Below are positions 1 through 6,564 of a stretch of DNA of 58,814 nt, piece after piece. The position numbers were made by a program, and so were the translations under genes. The stretch comes from Caccousia sp900752115 (lineage in GTDB: Bacteria; Bacillota; Clostridia; Oscillospirales; Acutalibacteraceae), in contig CABRNB010000006.1 of NCBI GenBank assembly GCA_902472225.1, positions 1 to 58,814 of the forward strand, written 5' to 3'. Numbering within the stretch: the stretch's first letter is position 1; each line of letters opens with the position of its first letter. The notes beneath the pieces are model-generated. The model saw only the letters and a program-made list of their open reading frames with translations. It ran no database searches and was not told the origin of the DNA.

Positions 1-98
1 GACTCAACCCGCCGCAGATTCAGCTTTCCGTTCTCATACGTCAGCGTGGAGGTTCCCACCTTCACGACGACGCGCTTTGCCTGTGTGATTTCCGACAT
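1..98 (-). CDS. proB: Glutamate 5-kinase, N-terminal fragment cut by the window edge
   Basis: Only the first 32 codons lie in the window. They read MSEITQAKRVVVKVGTSTLT and continue to LRRVE, the standard opening of glutamate 5-kinase with the nucleotide-binding VVVKVGTST strand. The enzyme phosphorylates glutamate in the first step of proline synthesis in the cytoplasm. An ATG at 96-98 follows a purine-rich Shine-Dalgarno stretch (about 101-110). The gene lies downstream of pnp on the same strand, but a strong terminator at 211-248 separates them. A short fragment, but the motif is distinctive. Confidence 0.85.
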   Translation of the reverse strand, partial: MSEITQAKRVVVKVGTSTLTYENGKLNLRRVE

Positions 99-210
99 GT
101 CCCTTCCCCTTTCCCGGACCGCTTTCGTCCGGCCTCTCCCGCGGACGGGGAGCGGTTCCCCTTCCGCCGGAAGCCGCTGTGCGTTTGTCCGGCTCAACCA
201 AAATTCAAAT

Positions 211-248
211 GGAAAAGGGCCGCCGCAAGCTCCTGCTTCCGGCGGCCC
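211..248 (-). terminator. Intrinsic terminator of pnp
   Basis: Read on the minus strand, an 8-bp GC stem (GGGCCGCC at 241-248 with GGCGGCCC at 217-224) is extended inward by six more positions with one mismatch, closes on a 4-nt loop, and is followed by TTTT at 213-216. It lies 26 bp past the pnp stop codon. Confidence 0.85.
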
Positions 249-273
249 TCATTGCTGTGCCTGTGCGCCGCGC

Positions 274-2505
274 TTAGTCTTCCTTATGGCGCGGCTTGTT
301 CGTGTTCGCGTAGAAGCCGTTGCTGGCGCGCGGACGCTCCTCGCGGCGCGGGCCGTGGTCGCGGCGGGGACGGCGCGGCGCGTCGGAGATCTCATTCTCC
401 GGCACGAGGCCCTCCACCTCGATCAGCGCATCGCGGCGGGAGAGGTTCAGGCGGCCCTTGTCGTCGATCTCGAGCACCTTGACCATCACCTCGTCGCCGA
501 CGTTGACAACGTCCGTGACCTTCTCGGTGCGCTTGACGTCAAGGCGCGAAATGTGGACAAGACCCTCCTTGCCCGGGGCAATCTCGACGAACGCGCCGAA
601 GTCCATCAGGCGCGTGACCTTTCCCTTGTAGATAGCGCCCGGCTCCGGATCGTTGACGATCGTGTCGACGATCGCGAGCGCGCGGCGGCAGTTGTCCGCG
701 TCGAGGCCGGAAATGAAGACGTGTCCGTCCTCCTCGACGTCCACCTTGACGCCGCACTCGGCGCAGATCTTCTGGATGACCTTGCCGCCCGTGCCGATGA
801 CCTCGCGGATCTTGTCGACCGGAATGACGGTGCTCATCATCTTCGGAGCATACGGCGAGAGCTCGCGGCGCGGCTCCGGAATCGCCTTGAGCAGTACCTC
901 GTCAATGATATAGTTGCGGGCCTTGTGCGTCTTCTCGAGGGCCTCCTTGACCATCTCGGGAAGCAGGCCGTCGATCTTCAGATCCATCTGGATGGCGGTG
1001 ATGCCTTCCTTCGTACCCGCGACCTTGAAGTCCATGTCGCCGAAGAAGTCCTCGAGGCCCTGAATGTCGACCATCGTCATCCAGCGGCTGCCCTCGGTGA
1101 TGAGGCCGCAGGAGATACCGGCGACGGGAGCCTTGATCGGCACGCCCGCGTCCATCAGGGCGAGGGTGGAGCCGCAGACGGAGGCCTGCGACGTGGAGCC
1201 GTTGGAGCTGAGCACCTCGGAAACAAGGCGGTAGGCGTACGGGAACTCCTCCACGGACGGGATCACCGGCAGCAGGGCGCGCTCGGCGAGAGCGCCGTGA
1301 CCGATCTCGCGGCGGCCGGGGCCGCGGCTGGGCTTGGTCTCACCCACGGAGTACGACGGGAAGTTGTACTGGTGCATGTAGCGCTTGAACTCCTCCTCGT
1401 CGATGCCGTCGAGCATCTGCTGATCGCTGACGGGGCCGAGGGTGGCCACGGTGAGCACCTGCGTCTGGCCGCGGGTGAACATACCGGAGCCGTGCGTGCG
1501 GGGCAGCAGGCCGACCTCCGCGGCGAGCGGACGCATGTCGTCCATGCCGCGGCCGTCCACGCGCTTCTGCTCGTCGAGCAGCCAGCGGCGCACCACGTAT
1601 TTCTGCGTCTTGTAGAGGCACTCGTCGATCTGGGCCTCCTGATCGGGATAGAGCGGATCAAAGTGCTCGTGCACCTTCTCGTACACGGGCTTGAGGCGCG
1701 CGTCGCGGACGGTCTTGTCGTCCGTGTCGAGCGCGGCCTGGATATCCTCGAGGGCAAACTCGCGGACGGCCTCCTGCAGCTCGTCGCTCGCGTGCACCGC
1801 GGGATACTGGAACTTCGGCTTGCCGATCTGCGCCTGGATGTCCTTGATGAAGGCGATGATCTTCTGGTTGGCCTCGTGGCCCGCCATGATGCCGTTGTAC
1901 ATAACCTCGTCGGAGACGATGTTCGCGCCCGCCTCAATCATCGGGATGCGCGTCTCGGTGGAGGCGACGGTGACGGCCATCCGGCTCACGGCGCGCTGCG
2001 CGGACGTCGGGTTGATGACGTACTCGCCGTCGACCAGGCCGACGGAAACGCCGGAAATCGGGCCGTGCCACGGAATATCGGAGATGGAAAGCGCGATGCT
2101 GGTGCCGACCATGCCCGCGATCTCGGGGGCGCAGTCGTGGTCGACGCTCATCACGGTGCAGACGACGGAAACGTCGTTCCGCATGTCCTTCGGGAAGAGC
2201 GGGCGGATCGGGCGGTCAATCACGCGGCTCGTGAGGATCGCCTTGTCCGTCGGACGGCCCTCGCGCTTTAAGAAGGAGCCGGGGATCTTGCCCACGGAGT
2301 ACAGCTTCTCCTCGAAATCGACGGAGAGCGGGAAGAAGTCTACTCCCTCGCGCGGCTTTGCGGACGCGGTGACGGCCACATGGACGACCGTATCGCCGTA
2401 GCGGACGAGGCACGCGCCGTTGGCGAGGCCCGCCATTTTTCCGGTTTCAATCACCAGCGGACGGCCGGCGAAATCAGTTTCAAACGTACGGAAATTTTCA
2501 AACAC
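274..2505 (-). CDS. pnp: Polyribonucleotide nucleotidyltransferase (PNPase)
   Basis: Phosphorolytic 3'-5' exoribonuclease of mRNA turnover, 743 aa, a normal length. Domain order is RNase PH 1 (from VFENFRTFET with ETGKMAGLANGACLVRYGDT), a helical linker, RNase PH 2 (around 340-540), KH (around 550-610, with VIGTGGKVIQ) and S1 (around 615-685, with GKVTRLMDFGAFVEI). A basic, Arg-rich tail of about 35 residues follows. The chosen start is the GTG at 2503-2505: a perfect AGGAGG at about 2515-2520 sits nine bases upstream, and the protein then begins like other PNPases. The upstream in-frame ATG at 2526 would put this Shine-Dalgarno inside the coding region and is unlikely. The gene follows rpsO, the order found in most bacteria, with its own ~240-bp leader. 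Confidence 0.97.
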   Translation of the reverse strand: MFENFRTFETDFAGRPLVIETGKMAGLANGACLVRYGDTVVHVAVTASAKPREGVDFFPLSVDFEEKLYSVGKIPGSFLKREGRPTDKAILTSRVIDRPIRPLFPKDMRNDVSVVCTVMSVDHDCAPEIAGMVGTSIALSISDIPWHGPISGVSVGLVDGEYVINPTSAQRAVSRMAVTVASTETRIPMIEAGANIVSDEVMYNGIMAGHEANQKIIAFIKDIQAQIGKPKFQYPAVHASDELQEAVREFALEDIQAALDTDDKTVRDARLKPVYEKVHEHFDPLYPDQEAQIDECLYKTQKYVVRRWLLDEQKRVDGRGMDDMRPLAAEVGLLPRTHGSGMFTRGQTQVLTVATLGPVSDQQMLDGIDEEEFKRYMHQYNFPSYSVGETKPSRGPGRREIGHGALAERALLPVIPSVEEFPYAYRLVSEVLSSNGSTSQASVCGSTLALMDAGVPIKAPVAGISCGLITEGSRWMTMVDIQGLEDFFGDMDFKVAGTKEGITAIQMDLKIDGLLPEMVKEALEKTHKARNYIIDEVLLKAIPEPRRELSPYAPKMMSTVIPVDKIREVIGTGGKVIQKICAECGVKVDVEEDGHVFISGLDADNCRRALAIVDTIVNDPEPGAIYKGKVTRLMDFGAFVEIAPGKEGLVHISRLDVKRTEKVTDVVNVGDEVMVKVLEIDDKGRLNLSRRDALIEVEGLVPENEISDAPRRPRRDHGPRREERPRASNGFYANTNKPRHKED

Positions 2506-2742
2506 TGGGGAAATCCTCCTTTTCATATCGGTTTTCGGGACGGTTTCCCGGCTTTAGCAATAAAATCCGCGCCCTGCCCGCCGCGCGGAAAGGCGCGCAT
2601 TTCACTGCTAAAACAGGAGCCTGTCCCGTTTCGCACCGGCCTGCCGGAAGGCGGGCGGCGGGAGACCGGCTCCTCCCCGGCGCATGGCGCGCTCCGGGCC
2701 GGTTTTGTGCCGCCGCACGTTCCAAACAAGTCCTAATGCCAC

Positions 2743-2772
2743 AAAGGCAGGCGGAAACATGTTCCGCCTGCC
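2743..2772 (-). terminator. Intrinsic terminator of rpsO
   Basis: A perfect 11-bp stem (GGCAGGCGGAA / TTCCGCCTGCC, 2746-2772) with a five-base loop, followed on the minus strand by TTTGT. It lies 14 bp after the rpsO stop, so pnp may depend on read-through or on a promoter in 2506-2742. I could not identify that promoter with confidence. Confidence 0.8.
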
Positions 2773-2785
2773 CGAATGTTCTGCT

Positions 2786-3049
2786 TTATTTGCGGATGCC
2801 GAGACGCTCGATCAGGGAACGGTAGCGCTCGATGTCGACGCGCATGAGGTAGTTGAGCAGATTTCTTCTCTGGCCAACCATCTTCAGCAGGCCGCGGCGG
2901 CTGTGGTGATCCTTCTGGTGGGTCTTCAGGTGCTCGGTGAGGTCGTTGATTCTCTTGGTGAGAACGGCAACCTGAACCTCCGGGGAGCCCGTGTCGCCCT
3001 CGTGGGTCGCATACTCTTTGATAATTGCGGTCTTTTCTTCCTTCAGCAT
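2786..3049 (-). CDS. rpsO: Small ribosomal subunit protein uS15
   Basis: 87 aa, the usual length of bacterial S15, a primary 16S rRNA-binding protein of the 30S platform. Family blocks are all visible: THEGDTGSPEVQVAVLTKRI, LTEHLKTHQKDHHSRRGLL and RRNLLNYL. The ATG at 3047-3049 has AGGTGG upstream. Longer in-frame starts upstream fall in the leader and are rejected. The gene has its own promoter (3170-3198), overlapping the end of ribF, and a terminator at 2743-2772, so it is a single-gene unit between the nusA-infB-ribF operon and pnp. Confidence 0.98.
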   Translation of the reverse strand: MLKEEKTAIIKEYATHEGDTGSPEVQVAVLTKRINDLTEHLKTHQKDHHSRRGLLKMVGQRRNLLNYLMRVDIERYRSLIERLGIRK

Positions 3050-3165
3050 GGAAAATTCCACCTTTCTGTTATTTTCTCCGGCTTCGCAGGCCAGGGCCGG
3101 TGAACGTCCCCGTGCGGGGCTTGCCCCCTGATCCGCGGAGCGGAGCGCCGTGTGAAAAATCACTG
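3050..3165 (-). promoter_or_regulatory. Structured rpsO leader, candidate S15 autoregulatory RNA
   Basis: About 115 nt of 5' untranslated RNA separates the rpsO promoter from its start. It is GC-rich and can form hairpins, for example GGGGCAAGCCCC at about 3108-3119. S15 represses its own leader in several bacterial groups. No known leader class was matched here, so this is inference from position and structure. Confidence 0.35.
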
Positions 3166-3169
3166 GTAT

Positions 3170-3198
3170 AGTATAGCACAAATCTTACAGCTTGTAAA
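3170..3198 (-). promoter_or_regulatory. Sigma-A promoter of rpsO
   Basis: Minus-strand TTTACA (3193-3198), 17-bp spacer, TATACT (3170-3175). The -35 box lies inside the last codons of ribF. Confidence 0.75.
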
Positions 3199-4087
3199 TG
3201 ATTTTCTTCGCCGTTTCGCGGTCCCGGAAAATCTGCTCGCGCAGCTCATAAAGGCCCGGAAACCGGCGCTCCGAGCGGACAAAGCCGTGCAGCTCGGTGC
3301 GCACCGTTTCGCCGTAGAGCTCGCGGCCGTGGTAGTCCGGCATCCACGTCTCGCACACCGGGCCGTCCGAGCCGACGGTGGGCTTGATTCCGACGTTCGT
3401 CACGCCGTAGTACTTTTCCCCGTCCACCTCGACGAGGGAGGCGTACACGCCGAAGCGCGGCAGGATGAAGCCGTCCGGGATCGGCTGGTTCACCGTCGGG
3501 AACCCGAGGGTGCGGCCGAGCTGCCTGCCGTGCACGACGGGAAAATCATAGGAGAACGGGCGGCCCAGAAGGCGGTTTGCCTCCTCCACCTCGCCCTGCG
3601 TGAGCAGCGCACGGATCCGCGTGCTGCTCACGGGCTTGCCGCCGAGCTCCACGGGAGCCTGCACCGTCACGGCAAAGCCAAGCTCCCCGCCCAGGCGGAT
3701 CAGGTCGCGCACCGATCCGGCCCCGTTTTTCCCAAAATGAAAATTAAACCCGCAGCACACGCGCCTGGCCCGGCATATACCGACCAGCACGCCGCGCACG
3801 AAGTCCTCCGCCTCCATCTCGCGGATCGCCGAAAACGGGATGGACCAGCACAGCTGCACGCCCATCTCCGAGAGCAGCTCAAGCTTGCGCTCCGTGGGCA
3901 GCAGGACCGGCGCGCCCTTGCCCCGCTCGCCGAGAATGTCCGTCTGGAAGGTAAAAACGGCGGGCGTCTGCGGCCCCCCGAGGGCCTCGGCAATCACGCG
4001 GCGGTGCCCCATGTGCAGCCCGTCGAACACGCCGAGCGCAACGGCGGTGTCCTCCTGTGCGGGATGCAGCTCCTGATACAGCCTCAT
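3185..4087 (-). CDS. ribF: Bifunctional riboflavin kinase / FAD synthetase
   Basis: Makes FMN from riboflavin and then FAD; cytoplasmic, 300 aa. The N-terminal adenylyltransferase half has VALGVFDGLHMGHR (nucleotidyl-transferase GxFDGxHxGH motif) and PVSSTRIRALL. The C-terminal flavokinase half (from about 180) has HGRQLGRTLGFPTVNQ and FGVYAS, then GVTNVGIKPTVG. The ATG at 4085-4087 overlaps the truB stop as ATGA, so it should be translationally coupled to truB. Open reading upstream of this ATG belongs to truB's opposite frame. It is the last gene of the rimP operon before the rpsO promoter. Confidence 0.96.
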   Translation of the reverse strand: MRLYQELHPAQEDTAVALGVFDGLHMGHRRVIAEALGGPQTPAVFTFQTDILGERGKGAPVLLPTERKLELLSEMGVQLCWSIPFSAIREMEAEDFVRGVLVGICRARRVCCGFNFHFGKNGAGSVRDLIRLGGELGFAVTVQAPVELGGKPVSSTRIRALLTQGEVEEANRLLGRPFSYDFPVVHGRQLGRTLGFPTVNQPIPDGFILPRFGVYASLVEVDGEKYYGVTNVGIKPTVGSDGPVCETWMPDYHGRELYGETVRTELHGFVRSERRFPGLYELREQIFRDRETAKKIIYKL

Positions 4088-5013
4088 GCCTTCTCCTCCT
4101 TCCCGTTGCTCCGCGGCTCGCAGAACAGGCGCAGCACGCACAGCTCTCCCTGCCGCAGCTCGCCGAGCCCGAGGAATTCCCCGCCCGGCGCAAAGACGCG
4201 CAGCCGCGTCCCGTCGGCGAAATGCCGGTCGCGCACGGAGGTGCGGGCCGGATCGAGCGCGCCGCCGTTCTGAAAGCGCACGGCCTGCGCCCCGCTGACA
4301 ATCACGTCGCGGCAGACGGAGAACAGCCCCTCCACGGGACGCACCCGCTCGCCGAGCGTTCCCTCCTCCGCGAGCCGCCGGGCCTCGTCGAGCGGCACGG
4401 CGTCCGCGAGCGAAAAGCCGCACGCCCGCGTGCGCCGCAGCGCCGTCATCGTACCGAGCGTGCCCGCCGCCGCGGCGATATCCTCAATCAGCGTGCGGAT
4501 GTACGTCCCCTTCGAGCAGGCGGCAAACAGCTCGCCCGTCTGCGTTTCCTCGTCGAAGGAGAGAAGCTCGAGCATGCCGACCGAGACCCGCCGCGCCTCG
4601 CGCTCGACGACAATCCCCTGTCTCGCAAGCTCATACAGGCGCCTGCCGTCCTTCTGCACCGCCGAGTACATCGGCGGCACCTGCCGGATTTCACCGCGAA
4701 AGCGCGGGAGCACCCCGTGCAGCGCCTCCGCCGTCACACGGACGTCCGTCGTGCACACCACCGCGCCGGTGCGGTCCCCGGTGTCGGTGGCGCGGCCGAG
4801 CGCAAAGGCGGCGCGGTACTCCTTGTCCGTGTCCGGCAGAAGCGACTCCGCCCGCGTCGCCCGGCCGAGCAGGAGCGGCAGCACGCCGGTGGCCATGGGG
4901 TCCAGCGTGCCGGTGTGGCCGATCTTTTTCTGCCCGAACAGCCGCCTCGCGACGGCCACGGCGTCAAAGGAGGTAAACCCCTCCGGCTTGTCCAGAATGA
5001 AAACTCCCGTCAT
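4084..5013 (-). CDS. truB: tRNA pseudouridine-55 synthase
   Basis: Converts U55 of the tRNA T-loop to pseudouridine. 309 aa, starting MTGVFILDKPEGFTSFDAV. The catalytic aspartate is D38 in GHTGTLDPMATGVLP, and QVPPMYSAVQKDGRRLYELA and SKGTYIRTLIEDI are the other family blocks. The start at 5011-5013 overlaps the nrnA stop by ATGA, and its stop overlaps ribF the same way. The frame stays open far upstream, but that part is a shadow of nrnA with no family match. Confidence 0.97.
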   Translation of the reverse strand: MTGVFILDKPEGFTSFDAVAVARRLFGQKKIGHTGTLDPMATGVLPLLLGRATRAESLLPDTDKEYRAAFALGRATDTGDRTGAVVCTTDVRVTAEALHGVLPRFRGEIRQVPPMYSAVQKDGRRLYELARQGIVVEREARRVSVGMLELLSFDEETQTGELFAACSKGTYIRTLIEDIAAAAGTLGTMTALRRTRACGFSLADAVPLDEARRLAEEGTLGERVRPVEGLFSVCRDVIVSGAQAVRFQNGGALDPARTSVRDRHFADGTRLRVFAPGGEFLGLGELRQGELCVLRLFCEPRSNGKEEKA

Positions 5014-6005
5014 TCGCTCTCCTCTTTCGTGTCGATTCCCTTTTTGCGCAAATACTCCCCGACGGCCCGCACGACAAGCGCCGCGGCCTCCCCGGCCGGA
5101 TCGGCTCCCTGCGGACGCCGCACGGTGCAGCCCGCCGCGCCGCGGTGGCCGCCTCCTCCGAGGGTTTCGCAGATTTTCGCCGCGTTCACGCCCGGCACGG
5201 TGCGCACCGAGACGCGGAAGTCGCCGTTTTCCTTCTCCCGCAGCGTCACCCCGGCCAGAACGCCCTCCACGCGGCGGGCCAGCGGCGGAAGCGCGTCCGT
5301 TTCGTCCTCGCGCGCGCCGGACGCGCGCAGCATCTCCCTCGTCACAACGATCAGGGCGCAGCGCCCGCCGAAGAAAAACCGCATCGAGCCGAGCGACAGC
5401 CGCTCCAGCTCCAGAAAGGCGCGGCTCTTCGTGTCGAGCAGCAGGCGGTTGAGCTCCGCCGCGTCGATCCCCGCCTCCATCAGCGAGGCGGCGATCCGCA
5501 TCGTGCGCGGCGTGGTGTTGGGAAAACGGAAGCCGCCCGTATCGGTGGCGATCCCGGCGTAGAGGCAGGCCGCCGTTTCGCGGTCCGGCTCCACCCCGAG
5601 CAGCGGCAGAAGCTCGTAGATCACCTCCGCCGCCGCGGCCGCGCCCGGCTCCACGACCGTCATCCGGGCAAATTCCTTCCCGGAGCCGTGGTGGTCGAGG
5701 CACAGATCGACCCGGTTCCCCCACCGCGAGCGCACCGGCTCGCCGAGCAGAGACGGCGCGGCCACGTCGACCGTGACGACGCATTTCGGCTCAAACGACT
5801 GCTTTTCCACCGTCTCCTCGAGAAACCGGTACGGCTTCCCGATTGCGTGGGAGCAGGCGAACCGGGCCCGTTTTCCCATCCGCTGCAGCGTGCGCACCAG
5901 CGCGAACGCGCTGCCGAGCGTATCCCCGTCCGGGTACTGATGGCTCAGCACCAGAACGTCCTGCGCGGCGCGCAGATATTCGGCTGCCTGTTCGAGCGTA
6001 ACCAT
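5010..6005 (-). CDS. nrnA: DHH/DHHA1 phosphoesterase, NrnA-type oligoribonuclease / pAp phosphatase
   Basis: Degrades short RNA oligomers and 3'-phosphoadenosine 5'-phosphate in Firmicutes. 331 aa. The DHH domain carries SHQYPDGDTLGSA, VTVDVA and CLDHHGSG as metal ligands, plus GIATDTGGFRF. The C-terminal DHHA1 domain ends with GGGGHRGAAG. The ATG at 6003-6005 follows GGAGGTTTT. It sits between rbfA and truB, the common Firmicute order. A perfect 14-bp inverted repeat (6018-6056) lies directly before its RBS. Confidence 0.93.
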   Translation of the reverse strand: MVTLEQAAEYLRAAQDVLVLSHQYPDGDTLGSAFALVRTLQRMGKRARFACSHAIGKPYRFLEETVEKQSFEPKCVVTVDVAAPSLLGEPVRSRWGNRVDLCLDHHGSGKEFARMTVVEPGAAAAAEVIYELLPLLGVEPDRETAACLYAGIATDTGGFRFPNTTPRTMRIAASLMEAGIDAAELNRLLLDTKSRAFLELERLSLGSMRFFFGGRCALIVVTREMLRASGAREDETDALPPLARRVEGVLAGVTLREKENGDFRVSVRTVPGVNAAKICETLGGGGHRGAAGCTVRRPQGADPAGEAAALVVRAVGEYLRKKGIDTKEESE

Positions 6006-6017
6006 AAAACCTCCAAA

Positions 6018-6056
6018 GCGCGGCCGGGCGGCTGTGCTGAAACCGCCCGGCCGCGC
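6018..6056. repeat. Perfect 14-bp GC inverted repeat between rbfA and nrnA
   Basis: GCGCGGCCGGGCGG at 6018-6031 pairs with CCGCCCGGCCGCGC at 6043-6056 across an 11-base loop. On the minus strand it ends 2-3 bases before the nrnA Shine-Dalgarno and is followed only by TTT. It could be a weak attenuator, an RNA-processing site or an mRNA stability hairpin that lowers expression of the distal genes. Confidence 0.6.
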
Positions 6057-6167
6057 CGTTAAACCATTGCATTTCCTATTGTGAAGCAGCCGGCCCCGGC
6101 TGACGCCGCGGGCCGTGCGAAGCATGAGCCGCCCGGCGGAACCGGGCGCGGGCGGAAAGCCGGGGGA

Positions 6168-6542
6168 TTATTCCTCCCCCTCGTCCTCTCCTTCGTCCTC
6201 CAGATCCAGATCATGGAGAATGCGGCTGATGTTCGCGCTGTATTCGATCGAATCGGTCGCCTTGAAAATCAGCTCCGGCACATGGCGCAGCTGAAGCCTG
6301 CGCCCCAGCTCGCGGCGCAGGAAGCCGGAGGCGGATTTGAGGCCCTGCACGGCCGTCTTCGCCCGGTCAAGCCCCTCCATCGCGCTGACGTACACGGTGC
6401 AGTACGACAGATCGTTCGTCACCTCGACGCGCACGATGCTCAGAAGCATGTTCTGCGTGCGCGGGTCCTTGAGCTCCCGCAGCAGGGCGGAGAGCTCGCG
6501 GCGGATATCCTCCGTCGTTCGTCCAAGCTTGTGGCTCGGCAT
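6168..6542 (-). CDS. rbfA: 30S ribosome-binding factor A
   Basis: 124 aa assembly factor that binds the immature 30S subunit near 16S helix 1 and helps late maturation, also important in cold. Recognised by MPSHKLGRTTEDIRRELSAL, the KDPRTQNMLLSIVRVEVTND block and CTVYVS, then RRELGRRLQLRHVPEL and FKATDSIEYSANISRIL. The C-terminus is a run of acidic residues (EDEGEDEGEE). The ATG at 6540-6542 is preceded by a GGGGG-type RBS, 22 bp after infB. Confidence 0.96.
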   Translation of the reverse strand: MPSHKLGRTTEDIRRELSALLRELKDPRTQNMLLSIVRVEVTNDLSYCTVYVSAMEGLDRAKTAVQGLKSASGFLRRELGRRLQLRHVPELIFKATDSIEYSANISRILHDLDLEDEGEDEGEE

Positions 6543-6564
6543 TGTGGGGTCCCCCTTTCAGGGC

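Noticed and set aside
46..2271. 741-codon plus-strand open frame opposite pnp
   Set aside because: Antisense shadow of a GC-rich gene: Ala/Arg/Val/Leu/His/Asp-biased sequence, no RBS, no family, and pnp covers it.
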